Origin: Streptomyces albidoflavus
GTDB taxonomy: Bacteria > Actinomycetota > Actinomycetes > Streptomycetales > Streptomycetaceae
Length of the DNA stretch: 37,795 nucleotides
Direction: 5' to 3'
Assembly (NCBI RefSeq): GCF_000719955.1
Contig: NZ_JOII01000057.1
Coordinates: 1-37,795, forward strand
How positions within the stretch are numbered: position 1 is the first letter of the stretch; each line of letters starts with the position of its first letter. A program made the position numbers and the translations under genes. Below are positions 22,594-30,994 of this stretch, piece by piece. Under the pieces are notes generated by a model. That model had not been told where the DNA came from. It saw only the letters and a program-made list of their open reading frames with translations, and did no database searches.

Positions 22594-22610
22594 AACCGCC
22601 TTAGCCGGTT
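22594..22610. promoter_or_regulatory. Operator-like repeat 2 (epoxide hydrolase side)
   Basis: AACCG-CCTTAGC-CGGTT has perfect 5-bp arms around a 7-bp centre. It is offset exactly 42 bp from repeat 1, about four helical turns, and ends 42 bp before the epoxide hydrolase ATG. Two protein dimers could bind the same helix face and control both divergent genes. Confidence 0.7.
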
Positions 22611-22652
22611 CTCAGGTGGGGGCCGGTCCAGCGACGGCCAGGAGGTGCCGCC

Positions 22653-23828
22653 ATGTCCCGCTCCCTCAGCGACGTGCGAGCGTTCGAAGCCCGTGCGACC
22701 GACGCCGAACTCGACGACCTGCGCGCCCGGCTGGCCGCGGCCCGGCTCCCGGAGGCGGAGACGGTGCGTGGCGCCCCGCCGGGGCCCGGCCGGTGGGAGC
22801 AGGGCGTGCCACTCGCCGACCTGGCCGGTCTCGTGGAGTACTGGCGCACCGGCTACGACTGGCGGGCGTTCGAGGCGCGCCTGCACCGGGCCGGCCAGTT
22901 CCGTACGACCGTCGACGGCCTCGGCATCCACTTCCTGCACCGCCGCTCCGCCCGCGCGGACGCCACCCCGCTGCTCATGACGCACGGCTGGCCGGGCAGC
23001 GTCGCCGAGTTCATCGACGTCGTGGACGAACTGGCCCACCCCGCCGACCCGGACGCGCCGGCCTTCCACGTGGTGGCCCCCTCGCTGCCGGGCTTCGGCT
23101 ACAGCGACAAGCCGGCCACCACCGGGTGGGGGACGGAGCGGATCGCGGCCGCCTGGGTGGAACTCATGGGCCGGCTCGGCCACGACCGGTTCCTCGCCCA
23201 CGGCGGCGACTGGGGCGGCAACATCACCACCGTGCTCGGCGGCCGCTTCCCCGGCCACGTGCTCGGGGTCCACTCGACCTTCGCGGAGGCACCGCCCGGG
23301 CTGACCACCGACGGGCTGACGCCGGACGAGCGCCGGTGGACCGAGGAGACCCGCCACTTCTGGCGCCACCGCGCCGCGTACGCGAAGCAGCAGGCGACCC
23401 GGCCGCAGACCATCGGCTACGCCCTCGTCGACTCGCCGGTGGGGCTGCTGGCCTGGATTCTCGACAAGTTCGCCGAGTGGTCGGACACCGAGGACAGCCC
23501 CTTCGAGACGATCTCCCGGGACCGCCTTCTCGACAACGTCACCCTGTACTGGCTGACCCGGACCGGCGCCTCGGCGGCCCGCATCTACTACGAGAGCCAC
23601 AACTCGGTCGACCCCGCGCTGCGGGTCGACGTCCCGGCCGCCGTCACCATGTATCCGCGCGACATCGAGAAGACGCCGCGCCCCTGGGCCGAGCAGCGCT
23701 ACCGCCGCATCGTCCGCTGGCGGACGCCGGAAGCCGGGGGCCATTTCCCGTCGCTGGAGGTTCCCGGGTACTTCGTCCAGGACCTGCGCGAGGGCCTCGC
23801 CGCCGTACTGGCCGCCGCCGGCCGGTGA
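22653..23828 (+). CDS. Epoxide hydrolase family protein (alpha/beta hydrolase)
   Basis: The 391-aa protein has an N-terminal EHN domain (~5-115) and an alpha/beta-hydrolase core. The oxyanion motif is HGWPGS (111-116), the nucleophile Asp186 in HGGDWGGN, and the catalytic His364 in EAGGHFPSLE. This matches the microsomal epoxide hydrolase family, which opens epoxides to vicinal diols through an enzyme ester. No signal peptide is seen. GGAGG lies shortly before ATG 22653. It is divergent from the CGNR regulator across a 103-bp region with two operator-like repeats, and converges on lhr with a 30-bp gap. Possible roles are detoxification or secondary metabolism; the substrate cannot be told. 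Confidence 0.92.
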   Translation: MSRSLSDVRAFEARATDAELDDLRARLAAARLPEAETVRGAPPGPGRWEQGVPLADLAGLVEYWRTGYDWRAFEARLHRAGQFRTTVDGLGIHFLHRRSARADATPLLMTHGWPGSVAEFIDVVDELAHPADPDAPAFHVVAPSLPGFGYSDKPATTGWGTERIAAAWVELMGRLGHDRFLAHGGDWGGNITTVLGGRFPGHVLGVHSTFAEAPPGLTTDGLTPDERRWTEETRHFWRHRAAYAKQQATRPQTIGYALVDSPVGLLAWILDKFAEWSDTEDSPFETISRDRLLDNVTLYWLTRTGASAARIYYESHNSVDPALRVDVPAAVTMYPRDIEKTPRPWAEQRYRRIVRWRTPEAGGHFPSLEVPGYFVQDLREGLAAVLAAAGR

Positions 23829-23858
23829 CGCGGACGAGGCGGGCCGGGGCCTCTCCGG

Positions 23859-26800
23859 TCACCTCCCGCCGCGCAGCCGCAGCCCCCTCGGTGTCGCGTG
23901 GAAGCCCGCGTTCTCCAGGTAGGTGCCGACCGGAGAGGTCAGGGCGGGCTCGCCGTTGACGCGTTCGACGGTGACCGTGCCGAGGGAACCTCCGGCGGCA
24001 GAACCCGCGAGGGCGTGGGCGGCTCCCTCCAGGCGGGGATCGGGGGCCGAGGGGTCGTCCGGGGTGGTGGAGGGCCAGGCCAGCAGGGTCTTGCCGCCGC
24101 GCTCCATGTACATGGCCAGCTCCCCGTCGACCAGGACGACCATCGCCCCCGCCTTACGGCCCGGCTTGTGCCCGGCCCCGCTCGGCGGCTCCGGCCAGGG
24201 GAGAGCCGCGCCGTACGCGTTGGCCGGGTCGGCCGCCGCCAGCACTAGGGCCTGCCGGGGCGTACCGCCGGCCTCCCGCTCGGCGGCGGTCGCGGAGGCA
24301 CGCAGGCGGTCCACCGCGCCGTCCATCGCGAACTGGGCCGCGCCCAGCCCCTCCACCACGTAACCCCGGCGGGCCTGCCCGCTGTCCTCGAAGGCCGACA
24401 GGACGCGGTACACGGCGGAGAAGCCGCCCTCGACGCCCTCCGCCGCCACCGCGCCGCGCGTGACGACGCCGTGCCGGTCGAGGAGGGTGCGGGCCAGGGC
24501 GTGGGCCCGCAGGGTCGGATCGGGTTCGAGTGGGGGCAGCAGCGACCAGCGGCCCGCGACCGTCGGCGGGCCCGTCCGCGAGGCGGGCCGCGGCGCGGCG
24601 GTCAGCGCGCCGAACCGGCCCCGGGGGACGCTGCGGCGCGCCCGGTGCGCCGTGGACCCGGCGGTGCGGCCCGAACCGAGGAGGGCCCGGAGCGGAGCAA
24701 CCGTGTCGTTGGTGAGCCGCCCCGACCAGGCCAGCTCCCAGACGGCGTCCGCCAGCGCCTGGTCGGAGGCGGTGGGATGGGCGGCCCGGACCTGGTCGGC
24801 GATCTGGCGGAAGAAGAGGCCGTACCCGCCGGCGAGCGCGTCCAGCACCGCCTGGTGCAGCGGCGACAGCTCCAGCGGGTGCGGGGGCGGCAGCAGGAGC
24901 GGGGCGTTGTCCGCGAGGTAGAGCGAGACCCAGCCGTCCTTGCCCGGGAGCGAGCCGCTGCCCGCCCACAGCAGCTCCCCGGTGGCCGTCAGCTCGTCGA
25001 GCATCGCCGGCTGGTACTGCGCCACCCGCGACGGCAGCACCAGCTTCTCCAGCGCGGAGGCCGGCACCGCCGCGCCCTGGAGCTGCTCCACCGCGCGGAC
25101 CAGCCCGTCAAGACCGCGCAGTCCCTGCCCGCCCAGGTGCTGCCACGGCGGCAGGAACCGGGCCAGCGCCGTCGGCTCCACCGGCTCCAGCTCCTGGCGC
25201 AGCGCGGCCAGCGAACGGCGGCGCAGCCGGCGCAGCACCGTCGCGTCGCACCACTCCTGGCCCACCCCGGCCGGATGGAACTCGCCCTGCACCACCCGCC
25301 CGCTCGCGCCGAGCCGCTCCAGCGCCCCCTCGGTGACCGCCCGCCCGAGACCGAACCGCTCCGCCGCCGCGGCCGCCGTGAACGGGCCGTGGGTGCGGGC
25401 GTACCGGGCGAGGAGGTCGCCCAGCGGGTCCTTCACCGGCTCCGTGAACGCCTCCGGGACCCCCACCGGAAGCGCCACGCCGAGCGCGTCGCGCAGCCGC
25501 CCCGCGTCCTCGATCGCCGCCCAGTGCTCCACCGAGGCGATCCGCACCTCGATGACGCGGCGCGCGCCCGCCAGCTCCCGCGCCCACGCCGGATCGGCGC
25601 CGCGCTCCGCCAGCTCCGCCGAGGTCAGCGGGCCCAGCACCCGCAGCGCGTCGGCGACCCCCTCCGCGTCCTTGATCCGGCGGTCCTCGGTGCGCCACTG
25701 GAGCTCCTGCTCCAGCTCGGCCAGGACCTCCGCGTCCAGCAGCTCCCGCAGCTCGGCCTGGCCCAGCAGCTCGGACAGCAGCCGCGAGTCCAGCGACAGC
25801 GCCGCCGCCCGCCGCTCGGCCAGCGGCGAGTCCCCCTCGTACAGGAACTGCGCCACGTACCCGAAGAGCAGGGAGCGGGCGAAGGGGGACGCCTCCGGGG
25901 TCGTCACCTCGACCAGGCGGACGCGGCGGGCCTCCAGGTCGCCCATCAGCTCGGTCAGCCCCGGCACGTCGAAGACGTCCTGGAGGCACTCGCGGACCGC
26001 CTCCAGGACGATCGGGAAGGAGCCGAACTCGCTCGCCACCTGGAGCAGCTGCGAGGCCCGCTGCCGCTGCTGCCACAGCGGGGTGCGCTTGCCGGGGCTG
26101 CGGCGCGGCAGCAGCAGCGCGCGGGCCGCGCACTCCCGGAACCGCGAGGCGAACAGCGCCGAGCTGCCCACCTGGTCGGTGACGATCCCCTCGATCTCGC
26201 CCTTGTCGAAGGTGACGTCCTGGGCGCCGACCGGGGACTGCTCGGTGTCGAAGGCCGTGCCCGGGTCCGACGCCTCGTCGTCCAGCAGGTCCAGCCCCAG
26301 GAGGTCCGCGTCGGGCAGGCGCAGCACGATCCCGTCGTCGGCGTGCATCACCTGGGCGTCCATGCCGTACCGCTCGCTCAGACGCGCCCCCAGCGCCAGC
26401 GCCCACGGGGCGTGCACCTGCGCGCCGAACGGGGAGTGGATCACCACCCGCCAGTCACCCAGCTCGTCCCGGAACCGCTCCACGACCACCGTCCGGTCGT
26501 CCGGGACGTGCCCGCACGCCTCGCGCTGCTCCTTCAGGTACGTCAGGAGGTTCTCCGCCGCCCAGGCGTCCAGCCCCGCGGCCAGCAGCCGCAGCCGGGC
26601 GTCCTCCTCGGGCAGCGCCCCGACCTCCCGGACGAAGGCGCCCAGCGCCCGCCCCAGCTCCAGCGGACGCCCCAGCTGGTCGCCCTTCCAGAACGGCAGC
26701 CGCCCCGGCACGCCCGGCGCCGGCGAGACCAGGACCCGGTCGCGGGTGATGTCCTCGATCCGCCACGAGGTGGTGCCCAGCGTGAAGACGTCGCCGGTGC

Positions 26801-28499
26801 GCGACTCGTAGACCATCTCCTCGTCCAGCTCGCCGACCCGGCCGCCGCCCTTCTTCGGGTCCGCGCCCGCCAGGAAGACGCCGAACAGGCCGCGGTCGGG
26901 GATGGTGCCGCCGGAGGTGACGGCGAGCCGCTGCGCCCCCGGGCGGCCCGTCACGGTGCCCGCGACGCGGTCCCAGACCACGCGCGGGCGCAGCTCGGCG
27001 AAGGCGTCCGAGGGATAGCGGCCCGCCAGCATGTCCAGCACCGCGGTGAACGCCGACTCCGGCAGCGAGGAGAACGGGGCCGCCCGCCGCGCCAGCGCCA
27101 GCAGGTCGTCGAACTGCCAGGTGTCCATCGCGGTCATCGCCACGATCTGCTGGGCCAGCACGTCCAGCGGGTTCGACGGGACCCGCAGCGCCTCGATCCG
27201 GCCCTCCCGCATCCGCTCCGTCACCACCGCCGACTGCACCAGGTCGCCCCGGTACTTCGGGAAGACCACGCCCGTGGAGACCGCGCCCACCTGGTGCCCC
27301 GCGCGCCCCACCCGCTGGAGCCCCGAGGCCACCGACGGCGGGGACTCGACCTGCACCACCAGGTCCACCGCGCCCATGTCGATGCCCAGCTCCAGGCTGG
27401 AGGTGGCCACCACGGCGGGCAGCCGGCCCGCCTTCAGGTCCTCCTCCACCTGGGCGCGCTGCTCCTTGGAGACCGAACCGTGGTGGGCGCGGGCGATCAG
27501 GGGAGGCGCCCCCGAGGCCGACGAGGCGGCGCCCATCAGCTCGGCGGGGGAGTGGTCCTCGGGCATGGCCTCGCCGGTGGCACGCTCGTAGGCGATCTCG
27601 TTCAGCCGGTTGCACAGGCGTTCGGCGAGGCGGCGGGAGTTGGCGAAGACGATGGTCGAGCGGTGCGACTGGATCAGGTCGGCGATGCGCTCCTCGACGT
27701 GCGGCCAGATCGAGGGGCGGTCGCCCGAGCCCTCGTCGCTCACCGGCGAGCCGCCCAGCTCGCCCAGATCCTCCACCGGCACCACCACCGACAGATCGAA
27801 CTCCTTGCCCGAGGCCGGCTGGACGATCTCCACCCGGCGCTGCGGCGACAGGAACCGCGCCACCTCGCCCACCGGCCGGACCGTCGCCGACAGCCCGATC
27901 CGGCGGGCCGGCTTCGGCAGCAGCTCGTCCAGCCGCTCCAGGGAGAGTGCCAGATGGGCGCCGCGCTTGGTGCCCGCCACCGCGTGCACCTCGTCGAGGA
28001 TGACCGTCTCCACCCCCTCCAGCGCCTCCCGCGCCGAGGAGGTCAGCATCAGGAAGAGCGACTCCGGGGTGGTGATGAGGATGTCCGGCGGCCGCGTCGC
28101 CAGCGAGCGCCGCTCCGCCGCCGGGGTGTCACCCGAGCGGATACCGACCCGCACCTCCGGCTCCGGCAGCCCGAGCCGCACCGACTCCTGCCGGATGCCC
28201 GTCAGCGGGCTGCGCAGATTGCGCTCCACGTCCACCGCGAGCGCCTTCAGCGGGGAGACGTACAGCACCCGGCAGCGCTTGCGGGACTCGGCGGGCGGCG
28301 GCGTCGACGCCAGCGTGTCCAGCGCGGAGAGGAAGGCCGCCAGCGTCTTGCCGGAACCGGTCGGCGCCACCACCAGCACGTCCGAACCCTCGGCGATGGC
28401 ACCCCACGCCCCCTCCTGGGCGGCGGTGGGCGCCGAGAAGGCCCCGGTGAACCAGTTCCGGGTCGCCGGGGAGAACGTGTCGAGCGCTGAGCGTGCCAT
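23859..28499 (-). CDS. lhr: Large ATP-dependent helicase Lhr
   Basis: A superfamily 2 DNA helicase of 1546 aa, the long actinobacterial Lhr form. Motifs are Walker A VVAPTGSGKT (Lys51), DEVH box ILDEVHAVAGTKRG (169-172), motif III LSAT, motif IV region TIVFANSRRLAERL and motif VI LQRVGRAGHQVG. A winged helix and the Lhr core domain follow, and a long C-terminal extension (~850-1546) of repeated winged-helix-like segments fills the usual length. In mycobacteria Lhr is a 3'-5' translocase linked to DNA-damage response. ATG 28499 (MARSALDTF) was chosen because family similarity starts there; an ATG 9 nt upstream and a longer open frame are alternatives. It is monocistronic, divergent from the AraC gene and convergent with the epoxide hydrolase. 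Confidence 0.95.
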   Translation of the reverse strand: MARSALDTFSPATRNWFTGAFSAPTAAQEGAWGAIAEGSDVLVVAPTGSGKTLAAFLSALDTLASTPPPAESRKRCRVLYVSPLKALAVDVERNLRSPLTGIRQESVRLGLPEPEVRVGIRSGDTPAAERRSLATRPPDILITTPESLFLMLTSSAREALEGVETVILDEVHAVAGTKRGAHLALSLERLDELLPKPARRIGLSATVRPVGEVARFLSPQRRVEIVQPASGKEFDLSVVVPVEDLGELGGSPVSDEGSGDRPSIWPHVEERIADLIQSHRSTIVFANSRRLAERLCNRLNEIAYERATGEAMPEDHSPAELMGAASSASGAPPLIARAHHGSVSKEQRAQVEEDLKAGRLPAVVATSSLELGIDMGAVDLVVQVESPPSVASGLQRVGRAGHQVGAVSTGVVFPKYRGDLVQSAVVTERMREGRIEALRVPSNPLDVLAQQIVAMTAMDTWQFDDLLALARRAAPFSSLPESAFTAVLDMLAGRYPSDAFAELRPRVVWDRVAGTVTGRPGAQRLAVTSGGTIPDRGLFGVFLAGADPKKGGGRVGELDEEMVYESRTGDVFTLGTTSWRIEDITRDRVLVSPAPGVPGRLPFWKGDQLGRPLELGRALGAFVREVGALPEEDARLRLLAAGLDAWAAENLLTYLKEQREACGHVPDDRTVVVERFRDELGDWRVVIHSPFGAQVHAPWALALGARLSERYGMDAQVMHADDGIVLRLPDADLLGLDLLDDEASDPGTAFDTEQSPVGAQDVTFDKGEIEGIVTDQVGSSALFASRFRECAARALLLPRRSPGKRTPLWQQRQRASQLLQVASEFGSFPIVLEAVRECLQDVFDVPGLTELMGDLEARRVRLVEVTTPEASPFARSLLFGYVAQFLYEGDSPLAERRAAALSLDSRLLSELLGQAELRELLDAEVLAELEQELQWRTEDRRIKDAEGVADALRVLGPLTSAELAERGADPAWARELAGARRVIEVRIASVEHWAAIEDAGRLRDALGVALPVGVPEAFTEPVKDPLGDLLARYARTHGPFTAAAAAERFGLGRAVTEGALERLGASGRVVQGEFHPAGVGQEWCDATVLRRLRRRSLAALRQELEPVEPTALARFLPPWQHLGGQGLRGLDGLVRAVEQLQGAAVPASALEKLVLPSRVAQYQPAMLDELTATGELLWAGSGSLPGKDGWVSLYLADNAPLLLPPPHPLELSPLHQAVLDALAGGYGLFFRQIADQVRAAHPTASDQALADAVWELAWSGRLTNDTVAPLRALLGSGRTAGSTAHRARRSVPRGRFGALTAAPRPASRTGPPTVAGRWSLLPPLEPDPTLRAHALARTLLDRHGVVTRGAVAAEGVEGGFSAVYRVLSAFEDSGQARRGYVVEGLGAAQFAMDGAVDRLRASATAAEREAGGTPRQALVLAAADPANAYGAALPWPEPPSGAGHKPGRKAGAMVVLVDGELAMYMERGGKTLLAWPSTTPDDPSAPDPRLEGAAHALAGSAAGGSLGTVTVERVNGEPALTSPVGTYLENAGFHATPRGLRLRGGR

Positions 28500-28590
28500 G
28501 GCTCCCATCGTGCACCCCGCCACCGACAACCACCGGTCCACGGCGTGGACGCCCAGGTCACGCGCGGTGCGGACGGCGCACCATGGACCC

Positions 28591-29454
28591 ATGGAACGGC
28601 AGGACGCCCCCGACACGCCCGAGCAGCGGCAGGCCGCACGCGAGTGGGCCCGGCACTGGAGCTGGGAGCCGCTGCCCGGCCTCGACCTGCTGCGCGCCCG
28701 CTACATCCGCCACACCTTCCCCCGCCACAGCCACGAGGGCTACACCCTCGGCGCCGTCACCCACGGCGTGGAACGTGTCGAGCTGCCCGGCACCACCCTG
28801 CACGCGGGCCCCGGCACCCTCGTCATGGTCAACCCGGAGGTCGCCCACGCCGCCCGCGCCGGCACCCCCGAAGGCTGGGCCTACGCCACCCTCTACCCCT
28901 CCCTCGGCCTGGTCCGCGAGGTCGCCGACGCCACCGGCCACCCGCCCGGCACCCCCGTCTTCGACCGCCCCATCGCCGACGACGCCCGCTCGGGCCGCCT
29001 CGTCCGCGCCGTCCACCGCGCCGTCGAAGAGGGCGACGCCCTCGCCGCCGACACCCTCCTGCGGGTCCTGATCGCCCGCCTCCTGAACCTCTACGGCACC
29101 ACCGCGGCCCACGCCGTCCCCGCCTCCGCCGGCCGGGGCACCGCCGCCCGCGCCCGCGACCTCCTGGCGGAGCGGCTGACCGACCCGCCCTCCCTGGAAG
29201 AACTCGCCCGGACCCTCGGCAGCAGCCCCTTCGCCGTCCTGCGCGCCTTCAAGGCCGCCTACGGCATGCCCCCGCACACCTGGCTCACCGACGCCCGGGT
29301 CCGCCGTGCCCGCGCCCTCCTCCATTCCGGCGCCACCCCCGCCGAGACCGCCACCGCCGTCGGCTTCACCGACCAGCCCCACCTCAACCGCCACTTCACC
29401 CGCATCGTCGGCGTCACCCCGGGGGCGTACCGCAGGGCCCGCCGGGCGGAGTGA
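28591..29454 (+). CDS. AraC-family transcriptional regulator
   Basis: The 287-aa protein has an N-terminal cupin-like AraC ligand domain (HTFPRHSHEGYTLGAVTHGVE, then VMVNPEVAHAA) and a C-terminal double helix-turn-helix (~190-285) ending with the usual PHLNRHFTRIVGVTPGAYRR. It is divergent from lhr, with 91 bp between the starts, and precedes azlC-azlD by 151 bp, including a remarkable palindrome array. AraC regulators of this class are often paired with AzlCD-type exporters, so control of the downstream genes is a reasonable inference. No strong ribosome binding site is visible before ATG 28591. Confidence 0.9.
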   Translation: MERQDAPDTPEQRQAAREWARHWSWEPLPGLDLLRARYIRHTFPRHSHEGYTLGAVTHGVERVELPGTTLHAGPGTLVMVNPEVAHAARAGTPEGWAYATLYPSLGLVREVADATGHPPGTPVFDRPIADDARSGRLVRAVHRAVEEGDALAADTLLRVLIARLLNLYGTTAAHAVPASAGRGTAARARDLLAERLTDPPSLEELARTLGSSPFAVLRAFKAAYGMPPHTWLTDARVRRARALLHSGATPAETATAVGFTDQPHLNRHFTRIVGVTPGAYRRARRAE

Positions 29455-29459
29455 GGCGC

Positions 29460-29510
29460 ACGGTGCCCGCACCGTCACGGGGCGCGCCCCGTGACGCCCC
29501 GTACGGGGCG
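29460..29510. repeat. Three abutting perfect palindromes after the AraC gene
   Basis: ACGGTGC-CC-GCACCGT (29460-29475) runs into the 20-bp palindrome TCACGGGGCGCGCCCCGTGA (29475-29494), followed directly by the 16-bp palindrome CGCCCCGTACGGGGCG (29495-29510). The array begins 5 bp after the AraC stop and ends 95 bp before azlC. It could form a compound terminator in RNA or bind a dimeric protein on DNA. Confidence 0.8.
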
Positions 29511-29592
29511 CGCGACCTGCGCAGACACCCACCGCGCCGGGCGGCCAGCGGGGCGCGCAAGAACGTACAAGACGGCCCCGCCCCGCGCCCCG

Positions 29593-29598
29593 TACCGT
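29593..29598 (+). promoter_or_regulatory. Candidate -10 box for leaderless azlC
   Basis: TACCGT fits TANNNT and ends exactly 7 nt before GTG 29606. There is no ribosome binding site, which supports a leaderless transcript; no -35 consensus is visible. Confidence 0.4.
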
Positions 29599-29605
29599 CC
29601 GGGAC

Positions 29606-30376
29606 GTGGCTGAACAGACGACCCCCATCGACTCCGCCGGGCCGCCGCCCGGCGACCCCGCCCCCGGCATACCCGCGCCCCCCGCCGCCGGCGACCGCCA
29701 GGTGATCCGTGACGCGCTCGGCGTCGGGATCGCCGTCGGGCTCTCCGGCTTCGCCTTCGGGGCGACCGCCGCCGGGGCCGGGCTCACCGTGGCCCAGGCG
29801 TGCGCGCTGAGCCTGCTGGTCTTCACCGGCGCCTCCCAGTTCGCCCTGGTCGGCGCGTTGGCGGCGGGCGGCAACCCCTTCACCGCCGCGGCCGGCGCCT
29901 TCTTCCTCGGCGCCCGCAACGCCTTCTACGGACTGCGCCTCTCCCAGCTCCTCGCCCTGCCCCGCGCCGCGCGCCCCCTCGCCGCCCACTGGGCCATCGA
30001 CGAGAGCTCCGCCGTGGCCCTCGCCCAGCGGGGCCGGCGCCACACCCGCCTCGGCTTCTTCGTCACCGGCGCCACCCTCTACGTCCTGTGGAACGTCACC
30101 ACGCTCCTCGGCGCTCTCGGCGCGGAGGCGATCGGCGACACCGGCGCCTGGGGCCTGGACGCCGCCGGCCCCGCCGTCTTCCTCGCCCTGCTCGCCCCGA
30201 TGGTCCGTACCGCCCGCGAACGCGTCACCGCCGCGGCCGCCGTCCTTCTCGGCCTCGGACTGCTGCCCGTCCTGCCCGGCGGCGTCCCCGTCCTCGTCGC
30301 CGCGCTCGCCGCCCCCGCCGTCCTGTGGGCCGAAGGCCGCCGCAGGCCCCGCCCCTCCGAGGAGAGCCCCCGATGA
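29606..30376 (+). CDS. azlC: AzlC-family permease (large subunit of branched-chain amino-acid-type exporter)
   Basis: A 256-aa integral membrane protein of the AzlC/YgaZ family, which with AzlD forms a two-component exporter of branched-chain amino acids or analogues. A Pro-rich N-terminal tail (~30 aa) precedes the family core: GVGIAVGLSGFAFGATAAGAG, the motif FTGASQFALVG, LGARNAFYGLRL, and HWAIDESSAVAL. Several further hydrophobic segments follow. The GTG start has no ribosome binding site but a -10-like hexamer 7 nt upstream. Its TGA overlaps the azlD ATG by 4 bp, so the two subunits should be translationally coupled. Confidence 0.92.
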   Translation: MAEQTTPIDSAGPPPGDPAPGIPAPPAAGDRQVIRDALGVGIAVGLSGFAFGATAAGAGLTVAQACALSLLVFTGASQFALVGALAAGGNPFTAAAGAFFLGARNAFYGLRLSQLLALPRAARPLAAHWAIDESSAVALAQRGRRHTRLGFFVTGATLYVLWNVTTLLGALGAEAIGDTGAWGLDAAGPAVFLALLAPMVRTARERVTAAAAVLLGLGLLPVLPGGVPVLVAALAAPAVLWAEGRRRPRPSEESPR

Positions 30377-30681
30377 CCGTCTGGATCGCCATCGCGCTCA
30401 CCGCCGCCGGCTGCTACGCGTGGAAGCTCGCCGGACTCCTCGTCCCCGCCGGGGTCCTGGAACGCCCCCTCGTCCGACGGCTCGCCGCCCTCGTCCCGGT
30501 CGCCCTGCTCGCCGCCCTCACCGCCCAGCAGACCTTCGCGCAGGGCACCACGCTCACCCTCGACGCCCGCGCCGCCGGGCTGGCCGCCGCCGGGATCGCG
30601 CTGCTGCTGCGCGCCCCGTTCCTCGTCGTGGTGGGCGCCGCCGTCGCCGTCACCGCCGGACTGCGGGCCCTCACCGGCTGA
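30373..30681 (+). CDS. azlD: AzlD-family small membrane subunit
   Basis: The 102-aa hydrophobic protein has three to four membrane segments (VWIAIALTAAGCYAWKLAGLLVP, split as VWIAIALTAAG then CYAWKLAGLLVP; LAALVPVALLAALTA; LAAAGIALLLRAPFLVVVG). It matches AzlD/YgaH, the partner of AzlC. ATG overlaps the azlC stop in ATGA. Substrate is inferred from the family. Confidence 0.9.
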   Translation: MTVWIAIALTAAGCYAWKLAGLLVPAGVLERPLVRRLAALVPVALLAALTAQQTFAQGTTLTLDARAAGLAAAGIALLLRAPFLVVVGAAVAVTAGLRALTG

Positions 30682-30683
30682 CC

Positions 30684-30703
30684 CGCGCCCGGGGCGCGAT
30701 ACT
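30684..30703 (+). promoter_or_regulatory. GC palindrome and candidate -10 box before the DUF3046 gene
   Basis: CGCGCCC-G-GGGCGCG (30684-30698) runs into GATACT (30698-30703), which ends 6 nt before the DUF3046 ATG. The hexamer position suggests leaderless transcription; the palindrome may end the azlCD transcript or be an operator over the promoter. Confidence 0.4.
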
Positions 30704-30709
30704 GGGTGC

Positions 30710-30904
30710 ATGCGGCTGACGGTTTTCTGGGAACTCATGGCGGACCACTTCGGCGCGGGCTACGCCGAGACCTTCGCCCGCGACCACGTCATGGCCGAAC
30801 TCGGCGGGCGCACCGTCCACGAGGCGCTCGACGCGGGCTGGGAGGCGAAGGACGTGTGGCGCGCCGTCTGCACCGCCATGGACGTCCCCTCCGAGCGCCG
30901 CTGA
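30710..30904 (+). CDS. DUF3046 small protein
   Basis: A 64-aa actinobacterial protein beginning MRLTVFWELMADHFG, with the conserved core DHVMAELGGRTVHEAL and a C-terminal VWRAVCTAMDVP. It matches DUF3046, a small family usually found close to recA-recX in actinobacteria, as here. Function is unknown; no membrane segment or signal peptide is seen. No ribosome binding site precedes the ATG, but a -10-like box at 6 nt suggests a leaderless mRNA. Confidence 0.88.
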   Translation: MRLTVFWELMADHFGAGYAETFARDHVMAELGGRTVHEALDAGWEAKDVWRAVCTAMDVPSERR

Positions 30905-30982
30905 CCGCGCCCCGGGCACCGTCCGGGCGCCGATGTGACCCGGGCGACCTGCCGGGTGGTCCCGCGCGGTCCGCCGGTGGGC

Positions 30983-30988
30983 GAGACT
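30983..30988 (+). promoter_or_regulatory. Candidate -10 box for the leaderless AI-2E permease gene
   Basis: GAGACT ends 6 nt before GTG 30995, repeating the geometry seen at the DUF3046 gene. There is no ribosome binding site in the intervening bases. Confidence 0.4.
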
Positions 30989-30994
30989 GACCCC

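Noticed and set aside
24471..28490. A 1339-codon plus-strand open frame opposite lhr
   Set aside because: The translation is Arg/Gln/His-rich with no domain; lhr on the other strand has all helicase motifs.
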